Assembly: GCA_902610815.1 (NCBI GenBank)
Contig: CACLXG010000001.1
Location: 467,573 to 531,572, forward strand
Direction of reading: 5' to 3'
DNA: 64,000 nucleotides
Source: an uncultured Candidatus Actinomarina sp.
GTDB lineage: Bacteria > Actinomycetota > Acidimicrobiia > Actinomarinales > Actinomarinaceae
Both the position numbers and the translations under genes were made by a program. The notes below the pieces were generated by a model. The model saw only the letters and a list, made by a program, of their open reading frames with translations. It did no database searches and was not told the origin of the DNA. How positions within the stretch are numbered: position 1 is the stretch's first letter; each line of letters begins with the position of its first letter. Shown here one piece after another: positions 17,921-26,917 of this stretch.

Positions 17921-18705
17921 GAGAGCCACCGTTTTTTTCTTTTGTAGTGCTTAACATCTTTAAAAGATTTCCTATCAGTTCCCTCAGAATTTAGACCTAA
18001 ATAGAATTCTCTAACATCTTGATCCGCTAATAGTTTTTCACTTGGGTTGTCCATAACTACATTTCCTGTTTCCATGATATATCCATGATCTGATATTTTT
18101 AAAGCCATGTTTGCATTTTGCTCAACTAGTAATACTGTAACTCCCTGGGAGTTAATCTCTTTAATAAGTTCTGCAATTTGTTCAACTAATTTTGGAGCTA
18201 GTCCAAGGCTTGGTTCATCTAGTAACAAATAACTTGGATTTGACATTAATGCTCTACCTATGGCAAGCATTTGTTGTTCTCCACCAGATAAATACCCTGC
18301 AACATCTTTTCCTCTAGGTTGCAAAATTGGAAATAAATCAAAAACTCTGTCAACATTCTCTTGAACAGTTTCAGATGCAGTAAAACCTCCTAGTCTTAAA
18401 TTCTCTAAAACTGTTAGCTCTGAAAAAATTCTTCTTCCCTCAAGTACTTGTGCTATTCCTTTTTCAACAATTTTTGAGGGTGAGGCATTAGTTATATCAT
18501 CCCCCTCAATAGATATGGTTCCCTTAGTTATGTCACCATTTTGTGTATCAAGAAGACCGGTTATTGCTCTTAAAGTTGTAGTCTTTCCCGAGCCATTACT
18601 ACCTAGCAAAGCTACTATTTTTCCTTTTGGAATTTCAAAAGATACACCCCTTAAAACAAGAATTACATCCTGATATACAACCTCAAGGTTTTGAATAGAT
18701 AACAT
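17917..18705 (-). CDS. livF: ABC transporter ATPase, LivF
   Basis: 262 residues, first gene of the import operon. Walker A GSNGSGKTT (near 35), signature YLSGGEQQMLAIGRAL (near 138) and Walker B LLLDEPSLGLAP are clear. An extra basic tail (KRKKR) closes the protein. The region 18706-18838 between it and htrA is a divergent promoter region; AT-rich with no clear operator seen. Confidence 0.92.
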   Translation of the reverse strand: MLSIQNLEVVYQDVILVLRGVSFEIPKGKIVALLGSNGSGKTTTLRAITGLLDTQNGDITKGTISIEGDDITNASPSKIVEKGIAQVLEGRRIFSELTVLENLRLGGFTASETVQENVDRVFDLFPILQPRGKDVAGYLSGGEQQMLAIGRALMSNPSYLLLDEPSLGLAPKLVEQIAELIKEINSQGVTVLLVEQNANMALKISDHGYIMETGNVVMDNPSEKLLADQDVREFYLGLNSEGTDRKSFKDVKHYKRKKRWLS

Positions 18706-18826
18706 TTACCTAATAACTTTAAGTAATAGAATTTAAATTTTCAACCAATACAGAATTAAATAAAAATTTTTATGAAACCTGTTTAAAAATATTACTTACA
18801 AATATTGGTTACATTTCTCTTATATT

Positions 18827-18838
18827 TATTATGTATAC
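18827..18838 (+). promoter_or_regulatory. Leaderless -10 box of the HtrA gene
   Basis: TATTAT at 18827-18832, then GTATAC, then ATG at 18839: exactly six bases between box and start codon, and no Shine-Dalgarno sequence. Confidence 0.55.
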
Positions 18839-20047
18839 ATGGTAGAAAACAATTACTCCCAGCAAGAATTATTTGAACAAGAAAAATACATTTCTGATTT
18901 GATTGAAAAGAAAACCGTAAAGAAAAAAAGTTCTATCAATGTAGTTATGGCCTCTGGGATTTTATCAAGCATATTAGTTTTGTCTTTTCTCTATCTTTTT
19001 GGAATTTTTGATGAAGAGGAAATAGTTCTACCAGATCCAGTAACCATAACAGAAACAATTACTGAAAAAGAACTTATAATGCCTCGTGTCGACTCAACAG
19101 AAATTGTATCGATCGCTGAACTGGCTACAAAAACAATAGTGCAAGTTCAAGTTGGTATCTTAAACGAAGAAGGTGATTTTCTTCCAAACGGTGGTGGTTC
19201 TGGTGTGGTTATTTCAAAAGATGGTCTAATCATGACAAATCATCATGTAATCGATCAATCCAATGAAGTCAGAGTTATTTTTGAAGATGGAAGAATGTAT
19301 GAGAGCGAGATAATTGGTTCTGATAAACTGACCGATGTAGGTTTGCTTAAAATTTCAGCTACAAATCTAATTCCTATATCGATCGGAAATAGCGACATAT
19401 TGTCGGTTGGTGATCTCGCTGTTGCAATTGGACATCCACTGACACTTGGCGCGGCACCAACAGTAACTTCTGGTGTAGTTTCTGCATTAGCAAGACGTTT
19501 AGATGTTGGAAGTGAGCTAATGGGAAGTGGGGTAACCTTATTTGGTTTAATACAAACTGATGCACCAATTACAAGAGGCTCCAGTGGTGGTGCGCTAATT
19601 AATAACGATGGCGAATTAATTGGAATTACAACAGCTATAGCAACTGCTGATGTAGGAGCTGAAGGCTTAGGGTTTGCAGTCCCCATTAACCTTGCGCTGA
19701 ATATCGCTGATGATTTGCTCAAGGAAGGTCAAATTTTTCATGCTTTTCTTGGAATCTTAGGTGCACAACATTTTGAGACTGCTGAAGACGGTGCGAGAGT
19801 ATTTTCAGGTGTATATATACAAGAGCTGTATGGTCCTACCAATGATATGTTCGCAATTGGAAAAGCCGGAGCATTACCGGGAGATATCATTAAAAAAGTA
19901 AATGGTGAAAATATAAAAACATTAGATGGATTAATAACCGAACTGAGAAAAAAAAGAGCAGGGGACAACATTGAAATAGAAATTTTAAGAAACGAACAAT
20001 ACATTACCTTGGTTTTTGAACTAGATCTTCGCCCTTCTGATGTCTGA
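18839..20047 (+). CDS. HtrA/DegP-like membrane-anchored serine protease
   Basis: 402 residues: a cytoplasmic N-terminus, one membrane helix (about 34-57), a trypsin-like protease domain and a C-terminal PDZ domain. The triad is visible as His in MTNHHVID (near 133), Asp in LTDVGLLKI (near 163) and Ser in RGSSGGALIN (near 245). It should degrade or sense damaged proteins outside the membrane. Its end overlaps the next gene by eight bases. Confidence 0.92.
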   Translation: MVENNYSQQELFEQEKYISDLIEKKTVKKKSSINVVMASGILSSILVLSFLYLFGIFDEEEIVLPDPVTITETITEKELIMPRVDSTEIVSIAELATKTIVQVQVGILNEEGDFLPNGGGSGVVISKDGLIMTNHHVIDQSNEVRVIFEDGRMYESEIIGSDKLTDVGLLKISATNLIPISIGNSDILSVGDLAVAIGHPLTLGAAPTVTSGVVSALARRLDVGSELMGSGVTLFGLIQTDAPITRGSSGGALINNDGELIGITTAIATADVGAEGLGFAVPINLALNIADDLLKEGQIFHAFLGILGAQHFETAEDGARVFSGVYIQELYGPTNDMFAIGKAGALPGDIIKKVNGENIKTLDGLITELRKKRAGDNIEIEILRNEQYITLVFELDLRPSDV

Positions 20048-21080
20048 CGATATTTTTTCGCAATTATTTAATCTATTTAATAATGATGATGGTGATGTTA
20101 ATTGGAACTTAGCTTCACAAATAAATAATCATATAAATAAAGAAGTAGAAGAAAATTTACTTTTTTCAAATAGCGAAATGAACTATGAAGAAATTTTTCG
20201 AGCAATCCAACTTAATAACCAATCTTTAGACGTCCCATATGAAGAGATTGAAAATTTGCAAATTCTAAATCCTAAAGATTATGGAAACTGGTTTCTAGAT
20301 TCTGTAAAACATTTTGACTTTAGCAATTTAAATATAGCAAACTCTGGTCCTTTTAATTTAGCTGGTGCACAATCATCTTTAATTGGTATGCAGCTTGGAA
20401 ATATTTCTGGATTCTTAAGTAAAAATACTTGGGGACTAAGCCATTTTGGAATTGTTCTCCCAAAAAATAAAATTCTTGCAATTAACAAATTTAATTTTGA
20501 ATCTAGAATTACCAAATTCGAAATTGATGATAAAGAAGCCACTATGGCTTTAATGGCTCTCGAATTTATTGCCTTGTCTTTAGGAAAATTTAATGCGCCT
20601 TTTTTATTTGTTCTTGAACAAATGCAAAAGAGTAACAAAAGTTTAATTGAAAGCTTAGGTGAAATGAAACCAGACTTAGATCCTACGAGTTTTTCAAATC
20701 CAGAAGAAATGTTTTCAAATATGCCAGAGCTAAATAATCTTAATTTTGATTCAGTATTCGATTCAATATTTGCACCATTAAGTTTTTATAGACAAGTAAT
20801 AAAAAGTACCACTAAACAATTTTTAAAATATATAGATCCGAGCGTTATAGATTTAGTCGCAAATTTAGACCTTGTAGGAACAAATGAAACTATTAGCGAT
20901 TTTGAAAACAAAATTTCAAATTATGATGAAAAATCAGAAAGTTTCATAAACTACCTTATTGAAAGTGAAAGTCAATATTCGATTTTAGACATTTTGTCAG
21001 ATATCGATCTTATTCCTTCATCTTTAGAAATCGAAGATCCTATTTCTTGGGCAGCTAGAACTTCATTACCTCCTATTTAA
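20040..21080 (+). CDS. DUF2342 (zinc-dependent hydrolase)-like protein, probably degenerate
   Basis: 346 residues. VNWNLASQI near residue 20 and QSSLIGMQLGNISGFLS (near 111) followed by FGIVLPKN resemble the actinobacterial DUF2342/zinc-hydrolase family, whose members begin with a similar VNW-LA block. At the place where I expect the family's Glu-x-Ala-His helix the sequence reads EATMALMALEF, so the metal-binding His seems to be lost. Context supports the family: in mycobacteria a DUF2342 gene neighbours the PDZ/Lon and UPF0182 genes, also close here. The assignment comes from pattern memory and needs a profile search. Confidence 0.6.
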   Translation: MSDDIFSQLFNLFNNDDGDVNWNLASQINNHINKEVEENLLFSNSEMNYEEIFRAIQLNNQSLDVPYEEIENLQILNPKDYGNWFLDSVKHFDFSNLNIANSGPFNLAGAQSSLIGMQLGNISGFLSKNTWGLSHFGIVLPKNKILAINKFNFESRITKFEIDDKEATMALMALEFIALSLGKFNAPFLFVLEQMQKSNKSLIESLGEMKPDLDPTSFSNPEEMFSNMPELNNLNFDSVFDSIFAPLSFYRQVIKSTTKQFLKYIDPSVIDLVANLDLVGTNETISDFENKISNYDEKSESFINYLIESESQYSILDILSDIDLIPSSLEIEDPISWAARTSLPPI

Positions 21081-21124
21081 ATTTAAGTTCGCTAATATTG
21101 ATTTATTAAGAAAGGATATTGCAT

Positions 21125-21580
21125 ATGTCATTAAATATCGGTGATCAGATACCTGAATTTGAATTATATAACCACAATAAAACGAAATACAGCGACAAAG
21201 ACTTCTTGGGTCAAAAAACAATGTTTGTCTTTATGCCATTCCCATTTAGTAGTGTTTGTGATAAAGAAATCTGCGAATTAAGAGATTATCAAGAAGCTTT
21301 TATGAAAGAAGATACAAATACGGTACTAGTAACAGTTGGGGCTAGTCCTACTAATAGAGCTTGGGCAGAACATTACAATATTGAGTTTCCTATTTTATCT
21401 GATTTCTGGCCACATGGTGAAGTAGCTAAAAAATTTGGATGTTTTCATGATGTTGCAGGTATATCTTTAAGATATACATACATTACAAATGAAGAAAATG
21501 TAATCACAGAAATAATAAAGAGTGATGAAATCGGTGTTGAAAGAGATTTCAGCGAATATTCAGAAAGTTTTGGTATCTAA
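21125..21580 (+). CDS. Peroxiredoxin (AhpE/Bcp-like)
   Basis: 151 residues from ATG 21125, chosen over an upstream TTG at 21119 because AGAAAGGA sits at the right distance. The peroxidatic site PFPFSSVCDKEIC (near residues 38-50) matches PFxFTxVCxxExC of AhpE-type enzymes, with Ser in place of the usual Thr. It reduces peroxides using thiol donors. Another Cys (GCFHD, near 99) could resolve the disulfide. Confidence 0.9.
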   Translation: MSLNIGDQIPEFELYNHNKTKYSDKDFLGQKTMFVFMPFPFSSVCDKEICELRDYQEAFMKEDTNTVLVTVGASPTNRAWAEHYNIEFPILSDFWPHGEVAKKFGCFHDVAGISLRYTYITNEENVITEIIKSDEIGVERDFSEYSESFGI

Positions 21581-21858
21581 CCTACATCCCTAACGTCAAA
21601 TTCTGCTGCACGCTGTCTTTTTATACGTCTTCTTTCTCTTTCTGAAAGGCCTCCCCAAATACCAAACTTTTCTGATTGTTCAACTGCATATTCAAGGCAT
21701 TCATCTTGAACTGTGCAAGCTCTACATATAGCTTTTGCTTTTCTAGTGGAGGCTCCTCTTTCTGGGAAAAATAGATCTGCGTCTGCCCCTTTACAATTTG
21801 CTTCTTCGGTCCAAGAAGGCATTCCGCCAATTAGTTCATCGATTATTTTTAACTCCAC
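21577..21858 (-). CDS. WhiB-family Fe-S transcription factor
   Basis: 93 residues with the four cluster cysteines as NC...CRAC-x5-C (C, CxxC, C) and the following GIWGGLSERERR motif, then a basic DNA-binding tail. WhiB proteins occur only in actinobacteria and their phages; they bind [4Fe-4S] and act with the principal sigma factor. Which member (development, redox or WhiB7-like) cannot be decided. It starts at GTG with AAAGGAG upstream. Confidence 0.95.
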   Translation of the reverse strand: MELKIIDELIGGMPSWTEEANCKGADADLFFPERGASTRKAKAICRACTVQDECLEYAVEQSEKFGIWGGLSERERRRIKRQRAAEFDVRDVG

Positions 21859-21888
21859 CCTTGCTCCTTTAATAAACTACATAGGTGT

Positions 21889-21917
21889 AATTTATTACGT
21901 CAATAGTTAAATGTCAA
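21889..21917 (-). promoter_or_regulatory. Consensus promoter of whiB
   Basis: On the minus strand TTGACA (21912-21917), a 17-base spacer and TAAATT (21889-21894) form a near-consensus housekeeping promoter. Unlike many genes here, whiB has a leader of roughly 25 bases and a Shine-Dalgarno sequence. Confidence 0.6.
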
Positions 21918-21972
21918 GGGGTGAATTGTCTAAATAATTATTAGTTAATTCGCAAATATAGGATAATTAATT

Positions 21973-22434
21973 ATGGCTTACCAAAATATTGTTTCTACTG
22001 GTTCCGTTTATAAAGGAAGGACCGGTATGTGGTTATACCTCTTCCACAGGATTACAGGAGTGGCATTATTTGGTTATCTATTGCTTCACATTATATCTAC
22101 AGCACTTATCCTGGCTGGACCAGAAATCTACGAAGGAGCTGAGGCAATATACAAAAACTTTTATTTTAGAATTGGAGAAGTCGGCTTAATGGCAGCTGTC
22201 TTAGCTCATGCAATCAACGGATTAAGAATTATTGCTGTTGATCTTTGGCGCAAGGGATCTGATTATCAAAATGCGTTAAACATCACTGCTTTGGTTGTTT
22301 TTATTGCAATATTTGTTCCTACAACTTACAAAATGATAGATTCTTACTTTGAACTATGCTTGGAAAAAAGTTCAGTTGGTACAACAGTTGTTGACTGTAT
22401 GGTAAGACCTCTTCCAGATTGGAAAACAAAATGA
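21973..22434 (+). CDS. sdhC: Succinate dehydrogenase cytochrome b subunit SdhC
   Basis: 153 residues with three membrane helices. SPSG-type opening is replaced by TGSVYKGRTGMWLYLFHRIT, and the haem-ligand His occurs in LLHII (helix 1) and LAHAINGLR (helix 2). It anchors complex II and helps form the quinone site. TAGGAT ends eight bases before the ATG. The stop overlaps sdhD as ATGA. Confidence 0.92.
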   Translation: MAYQNIVSTGSVYKGRTGMWLYLFHRITGVALFGYLLLHIISTALILAGPEIYEGAEAIYKNFYFRIGEVGLMAAVLAHAINGLRIIAVDLWRKGSDYQNALNITALVVFIAIFVPTTYKMIDSYFELCLEKSSVGTTVVDCMVRPLPDWKTK

Positions 22435-22829
22435 AATCAGTAAAAAGAACTGACTGGGGAAGAAGAACTCCGCCTATTGGAGGTAGTAATTTCGAGTTAT
22501 ATGCTTGGTTTTTTATGAGAATAAGTGGTTTATTCCTTGTTCTTTTGGCTGCTGGGCATATGTTTATAATGCATGTTTTTAACGACACACTTAACCTAGA
22601 TTACGAATTTGTAGCAGCAAGATGGGACACACCTTACTGGAGAACATTTGATTGGCTATTGTTAACACTAAGTATTCTCCATGGTACGAATGGTCTTAGA
22701 ATTGTAATGCACGACAACATTGCTAATAAAACATTTAGGCAACTTGCTTTATACGGATTGTATTTTACATCAACTGCATTTTTTATATTAGGAACTTATG
22801 TACTAGTAGCGTTTGTGAGGGAAGTATGA
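22431..22829 (+). CDS. sdhD: Succinate dehydrogenase membrane anchor SdhD
   Basis: 132 residues from the ATG that overlaps the sdhC stop. Three membrane helices, with LLAAGHMFIMHVF in helix 1 and ILHGTNGLRIVMHD in helix 2 giving the conserved His and Arg for haem and quinone. An in-frame start at 22419 is less likely. Confidence 0.92.
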   Translation: MKSVKRTDWGRRTPPIGGSNFELYAWFFMRISGLFLVLLAAGHMFIMHVFNDTLNLDYEFVAARWDTPYWRTFDWLLLTLSILHGTNGLRIVMHDNIANKTFRQLALYGLYFTSTAFFILGTYVLVAFVREV

Positions 22830-24568
22830 AAGTTATAAAACATTCATTCGATGGAGTAATCGTCGGAGCTGGTGGAGCTGGTTTAAGAGCAGCGATAGAG
22901 GCCGCTCCACACATGAAACTTGCAGTAATAACCAAACTGTACCCTACGAGATCACATACTGGCGCTGCGCAAGGTGGTATGAGCGCCGCTTTAGCAAATG
23001 TAGAAGAAGATAATTGGAATTGGCATGCTTTTGATACTGTAAAAGGTTCAGATTATTTAGCAGATCAACCTGCTGTAGATATTCTTTGTAAAGAAGCAAT
23101 AGATTCTGTTGTTGAACTAGAACACTGGGGCTTACCCTTTAGTAGATTAGAAAATGGAAAAATAGCACAAAGAAGATTTGGTGGTCATACAGTAAAAGAA
23201 GGTGAAGCACCAGCTTTCAGAGCTTGTTATGCTGCAGATAGAACAGGTCACATGATTTTGCAAACTTTGTACCAAAAGTGTGTATCCATGGGTGTTACTT
23301 TTTTTGATGAGTTCCAAGTTTTAGATATAAAAATAGATGATGGTGTTTGTAAGGGTGTAATCGCATATGAAGTTGCAACAGGTGATATTCATATTTTTGA
23401 AGCTAGAGCAGTAACATTTGCAACAGGGGGTTTTGGTAAAATATATAAAGTTAGCTCAAATGCTCACTCACTTACTGGTGATGGTCCAGGAATTTTATAT
23501 CAAAAAGGAATACCTCTTGAAGATATGGAATTTTATCAATTCCACCCAACTGGAATATACAGACTTGGAATATTGTTATCTGAAGCTGCGCGTGGGGAAG
23601 GTGGAATTTTAAGAAATAAAGATGGTGAAAGATTTATGGAAAGATATGCACCATCAATCAAAGACTTGGCACCTAGAGATATGGTCTCTCGCGCAATCGC
23701 TACAGAAATTAGTGAAGGAAACGGTGCAGGACCAAATAATGATTTTGTATATTTAGATTTAACCCACCTTGGTGCTGAAACAATTAAGCAAAAACTCCCC
23801 GATATTACTGATTTTGTAAGAACTTACGTAAAAATTGAACCTATTAATGATCCAATTCCAGTACAACCAACTGCTCATTACGCTATGGGTGGTATTCCTA
23901 CAGATGTTAATGCTAAAGTTTTAAGCGATGAAACAGGTACAGTACTGCCAGGAGTCTATTCTGCTGGAGAATCAGCATGTGTAAGTGTACATGGAGCAAA
24001 TAGGTTAGGCACAAATTCACTCCTAGATATAGTAGTTTTTGGAAAGAGAGCGGGTCAAAGTATGGTTGACTATGTTTCTTCTACTAAACCAATGACTCTC
24101 TCTGATAATGCTGCAGAAGACCTTACAAATAAAATTGAAAACTTAATGGAGAAAGATCATAGCCTTGAATTTTCAGTTCCAAGGATTCGAGAAGAGTTAC
24201 AAGACACTATGGAAGAAAATGCCAAAATATTTAGAACAGAAGAGAGTTTAGAAAAACAAACAGAAATACTCTCCGATCTTCGCGATAGATATCAGAATGT
24301 AACTATTTCTGATAAAGGGAAAGTTTTTAACACAGAACTGTTGGAAGCAATTGAGCTGGAGTACTTACTAGACATGTCAGACACTACTGTTGCAAGCGCA
24401 CTTCATAGAAAAGAAAGTAGAGGAGCACATTCAAGGGTTGATCATGTCGAGAGAGATGACAAAAATTGGCTTAAGCACTCATTTGCATTTAAAAATGGAG
24501 ATTCCGTTAAGCTAGAATATAAAGATGTTGAACTTGGAAACTATGAACCAAAGGAAAGAAAGTACTAA
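22826..24568 (+). CDS. sdhA: Succinate dehydrogenase flavoprotein subunit SdhA
   Basis: 580 residues. GAGGAGLRAAIEA (near 13-25) binds FAD, and RSHTGAAQGGMSAAL (near 42) contains the His that carries covalent FAD. The active-site block GILLSEAARGEGGIL and the C-terminal Arg-rich block SRGAHSRVDH are intact. It oxidises succinate to fumarate, linking the TCA cycle to quinone. Its ATG overlaps the sdhD stop. Confidence 0.97.
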   Translation: MKVIKHSFDGVIVGAGGAGLRAAIEAAPHMKLAVITKLYPTRSHTGAAQGGMSAALANVEEDNWNWHAFDTVKGSDYLADQPAVDILCKEAIDSVVELEHWGLPFSRLENGKIAQRRFGGHTVKEGEAPAFRACYAADRTGHMILQTLYQKCVSMGVTFFDEFQVLDIKIDDGVCKGVIAYEVATGDIHIFEARAVTFATGGFGKIYKVSSNAHSLTGDGPGILYQKGIPLEDMEFYQFHPTGIYRLGILLSEAARGEGGILRNKDGERFMERYAPSIKDLAPRDMVSRAIATEISEGNGAGPNNDFVYLDLTHLGAETIKQKLPDITDFVRTYVKIEPINDPIPVQPTAHYAMGGIPTDVNAKVLSDETGTVLPGVYSAGESACVSVHGANRLGTNSLLDIVVFGKRAGQSMVDYVSSTKPMTLSDNAAEDLTNKIENLMEKDHSLEFSVPRIREELQDTMEENAKIFRTEESLEKQTEILSDLRDRYQNVTISDKGKVFNTELLEAIELEYLLDMSDTTVASALHRKESRGAHSRVDHVERDDKNWLKHSFAFKNGDSVKLEYKDVELGNYEPKERKY

Positions 24569-25263
24569 TGGACGTCAAAGTTAACATTTTAAGATATAAC
24601 CCTGAGACAGATAGAAAAGGTCATTGGGAAGAGTACATTCTCGAAGCTGATCCTGATGAGAGAATATTGGATTTACTTCACAAAGTTAAATGGTTTGATG
24701 ATGGAAGCTTAGCATTTAGAAGATCATGTGCTCATGGAGTATGTGGATCTGATGCCATGGTTGTGAATGGCGAAAACATGCTAGCTTGTCAGGTTCTTGT
24801 GAAAGAAGTAAGTACACCAATAAAAATTGAACCTATTAGAGGTCTGCCTGTCATAAAAGATTTGGTAGTAAATATGGATTCTTTTTTCGATTCCTATAAG
24901 AAAGTTATGCCTTATCTTATAAATGATGGCGAGCCAGGTGAAAGAGAAAGACTTCAATCTCCTGAAGATCGAGATAGGTTTGAAGATACTACAAAATGTA
25001 TTTTATGCGCTGCTTGTACAACAAGCTGTCCTGTTTTTTGGACTGCTGATACCTATGTAGGACCAGCAGCGATTGTCAATGCTCACAGGTTTGTGTTTGA
25101 TTCTCGAGACAATGCCTCTAAACAAAGGCTTGAAATATTAAAAGATGTAGATGGAGCATTTAGGTGTAGAACAGCATTTAATTGTACCTCTGCTTGTCCT
25201 CGTGGTATACAGGTAACTAAAGCTATCGAGGATGTTAAAAGAGAAACCCTCACAATCAATTGA
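24568..25263 (+). CDS. sdhB: Succinate dehydrogenase iron-sulfur subunit SdhB
   Basis: 231 residues with an N-terminal [2Fe-2S] domain (RRSCAHGVCGSDAM) and a C-terminal ferredoxin-like domain with CILCAACTTSCP and CRTAFNCTSACP. It passes electrons from SdhA to the quinone. Start and sdhA stop overlap as TAATG. Confidence 0.97.
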   Translation: MDVKVNILRYNPETDRKGHWEEYILEADPDERILDLLHKVKWFDDGSLAFRRSCAHGVCGSDAMVVNGENMLACQVLVKEVSTPIKIEPIRGLPVIKDLVVNMDSFFDSYKKVMPYLINDGEPGERERLQSPEDRDRFEDTTKCILCAACTTSCPVFWTADTYVGPAAIVNAHRFVFDSRDNASKQRLEILKDVDGAFRCRTAFNCTSACPRGIQVTKAIEDVKRETLTIN

Positions 25264-25535
25264 TTGAAGATATCCTTAAACAATTCAAAGGTAATCTAAT
25301 AAATAAAAATATTGATCTAAGCTCTATTTATTTTGAAATTACAGATATTGACAAAATATATAATCTTGATACCTGTAACACAATTGACTCAACAATTGAA
25401 AGTGAAAATTTTTTAAAATTTAAAATCTCTACTGAAAACTTGTTCTTAATTGTTGAAGGGAAAAAACATCCAGAAGACCTTCTTTTTAATGAAAAAGTAA
25501 AAATTTCTGGGGATATAAGTATTCTTGCTCCATAA
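25260..25535 (+). CDS. SCP2-like sterol/lipid-carrier domain protein
   Basis: 91 residues starting at a TTG that overlaps the sdhB stop. The second half, FKISTENLFLIVEGKKHPED and then FNEKVKISGDISIL, follows the SCP2 domain pattern of a lipid-binding cavity (dedLl-L--GK--p---f--gklki-GD). It appears to be the fifth gene of the sdh operon. Function as a lipid carrier is inferred; the weak start and short length leave some doubt. Confidence 0.6.
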   Translation: MIEDILKQFKGNLINKNIDLSSIYFEITDIDKIYNLDTCNTIDSTIESENFLKFKISTENLFLIVEGKKHPEDLLFNEKVKISGDISILAP

Positions 25536-25539
25536 AAAG

Positions 25540-25563
25540 AAAAGACGACTTTCGCCGTCTTTT
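25540..25563. terminator. Bidirectional terminator between the sdh operon and HU
   Basis: AAAAGACG (25540-25547) and CGTCTTTT (25556-25563) form an eight-pair stem with loop ACTTTCGC between the convergent SCP2-like and HU genes. A and T runs on either side serve both directions. Confidence 0.8.
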
Positions 25564-25583
25564 CAAATTTGATTAAAGTGCTA

Positions 25584-25856
25584 TTAGTTTAAAGCGTCTT
25601 TTAATCCTTTTGCAGCTTTAAAAGCTGGTGCATTCTTCGCAGCAATTTGGATTGTTTCTCCTGTAGCTGGATTCCTGCCTTGTCTTGCAGCCCTGTATCT
25701 TGACTCAAAAGTACCAAAACCAGCAACACTAACTTTGTCACCATTCTTCATACCATTTGTTACGCCATCGAACACGGCTTCTACAGCTTTTTTAGCATCA
25801 GATTGTGACAACCCTACTTCAGCTGCTACAACGCTTGCTAATTGATCTTTATTCAT
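25584..25856 (-). CDS. HU-family nucleoid protein
   Basis: 90 residues, the standard HU length. MNKDQLASVVAAEVGLS opens the protein and GFGTFESRYRAARQGRNP is the DNA-binding arm with the proline that intercalates into DNA. There is no long basic C-terminal tail like that of mycobacterial HU. A GAAAGG sequence precedes the ATG. Confidence 0.95.
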   Translation of the reverse strand: MNKDQLASVVAAEVGLSQSDAKKAVEAVFDGVTNGMKNGDKVSVAGFGTFESRYRAARQGRNPATGETIQIAAKNAPAFKAAKGLKDALN

Positions 25857-25975
25857 AGCTGTTTAGCCTTTCTTTTTTGAGTTTTTATAAAACTCCTTAT
25901 CAATAAGTATAGTTTTTTTAATTGATTTGTCTTTAAAACCTAAATTTATTGCCTTTTTTTTAAAAAAGGCTGAAT

Positions 25976-26914
25976 TTATTGACTTAATATGCTATTAAGT
26001 TCTTCTACCTTTGATTTAACAGCATCTGAAGCGCTTTTTAAAGCGTTTAATTCACTTTCCTCAAGATCAATTTCAACAACCTCGGTCACGCCATTTGCTC
26101 CCAACATTGTTGGGACACCTAAAAATACATCATTTATGCCGAATTCACCATTGACCCAAGAACATGCGGGCATTATTTCATTGGCATCTGAAATAATTGA
26201 CTTAACCATTGTTGCTGCAGCGGAAGAAGGTGCAAAATATGCACTTCCGGTTTTAAGTAATCCCACTATCTCAGCGCCTCCATCAGAAGTCTTTTGGACT
26301 AATTCTGAAATCTCGTCATTACCAAGTAGCTTATTAAGTGACTTGCCTGCAACTTTGCACTGTGAAGGAACCGGAACCATTGTTTCTCCATGACTTCCAA
26401 GTGTCAATGCCTCAATTTCATTAATGTTTACATTTAATTTTTCAGAAATAAAGTATGCAAATCTAGAAGAATCTAAAACACCTGCTTGTCCAATAACTTT
26501 GTTTTTTGGCAACCCAGAAACTTGAGAAACTAGAGTTGTCATTTGGTCTAGTGGATTTGTAACAACAATTATGATTGGTGATTTTGAATAATTGAGAATA
26601 TTTTTTGTAACATCACTGACAATGTTTGCATTAACTTCAAGTAAATCCATTCTAGTCATACCTGGTTTTCTAGGTAAGCCAGCAGTAATTACAACGACAT
26701 CACTATCAGCAGTATCTTCATAATCATTAGTTCCGATTATTTTGCTAGAAAAATTTTCTACATATCTTGATTGGTTCATATCCAATGCCAATCCTTGTGG
26801 AAGACCTTCAACAATGTCAGTCATTACGACAGAATCAACAAGATCATACTCAGCAACTCTAAGTGCAGTCATAGAACCGTATTTTCCAGCACCAACAACA
26901 GTTACTTTTTTCAT
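25976..26914 (-). CDS. mdh: Malate dehydrogenase (LDH-like type)
   Basis: 312 residues. GAGKYGSMTALRVAE is the NAD-binding loop, LPRKPGMTRMDLLEVN carries the malate-specific Arg, and LGSHGETMVP contains the catalytic His. The enzyme interconverts malate and oxaloacetate. It is the last gene of sucC-sucD-icd-mdh, three bases after icd. Confidence 0.95.
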   Translation of the reverse strand: MKKVTVVGAGKYGSMTALRVAEYDLVDSVVMTDIVEGLPQGLALDMNQSRYVENFSSKIIGTNDYEDTADSDVVVITAGLPRKPGMTRMDLLEVNANIVSDVTKNILNYSKSPIIIVVTNPLDQMTTLVSQVSGLPKNKVIGQAGVLDSSRFAYFISEKLNVNINEIEALTLGSHGETMVPVPSQCKVAGKSLNKLLGNDEISELVQKTSDGGAEIVGLLKTGSAYFAPSSAAATMVKSIISDANEIMPACSWVNGEFGINDVFLGVPTMLGANGVTEVVEIDLEESELNALKSASDAVKSKVEELNSILSQ

Positions 26915-26917
26915 TCT

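Noticed and set aside
25951-25970. Terminator after mdh (GCC-T8/A6-GGC palindrome)
   Set aside because: The stem is almost only A-T, and the downstream T-run is weak. It may slow polymerase but I cannot support a terminator call.
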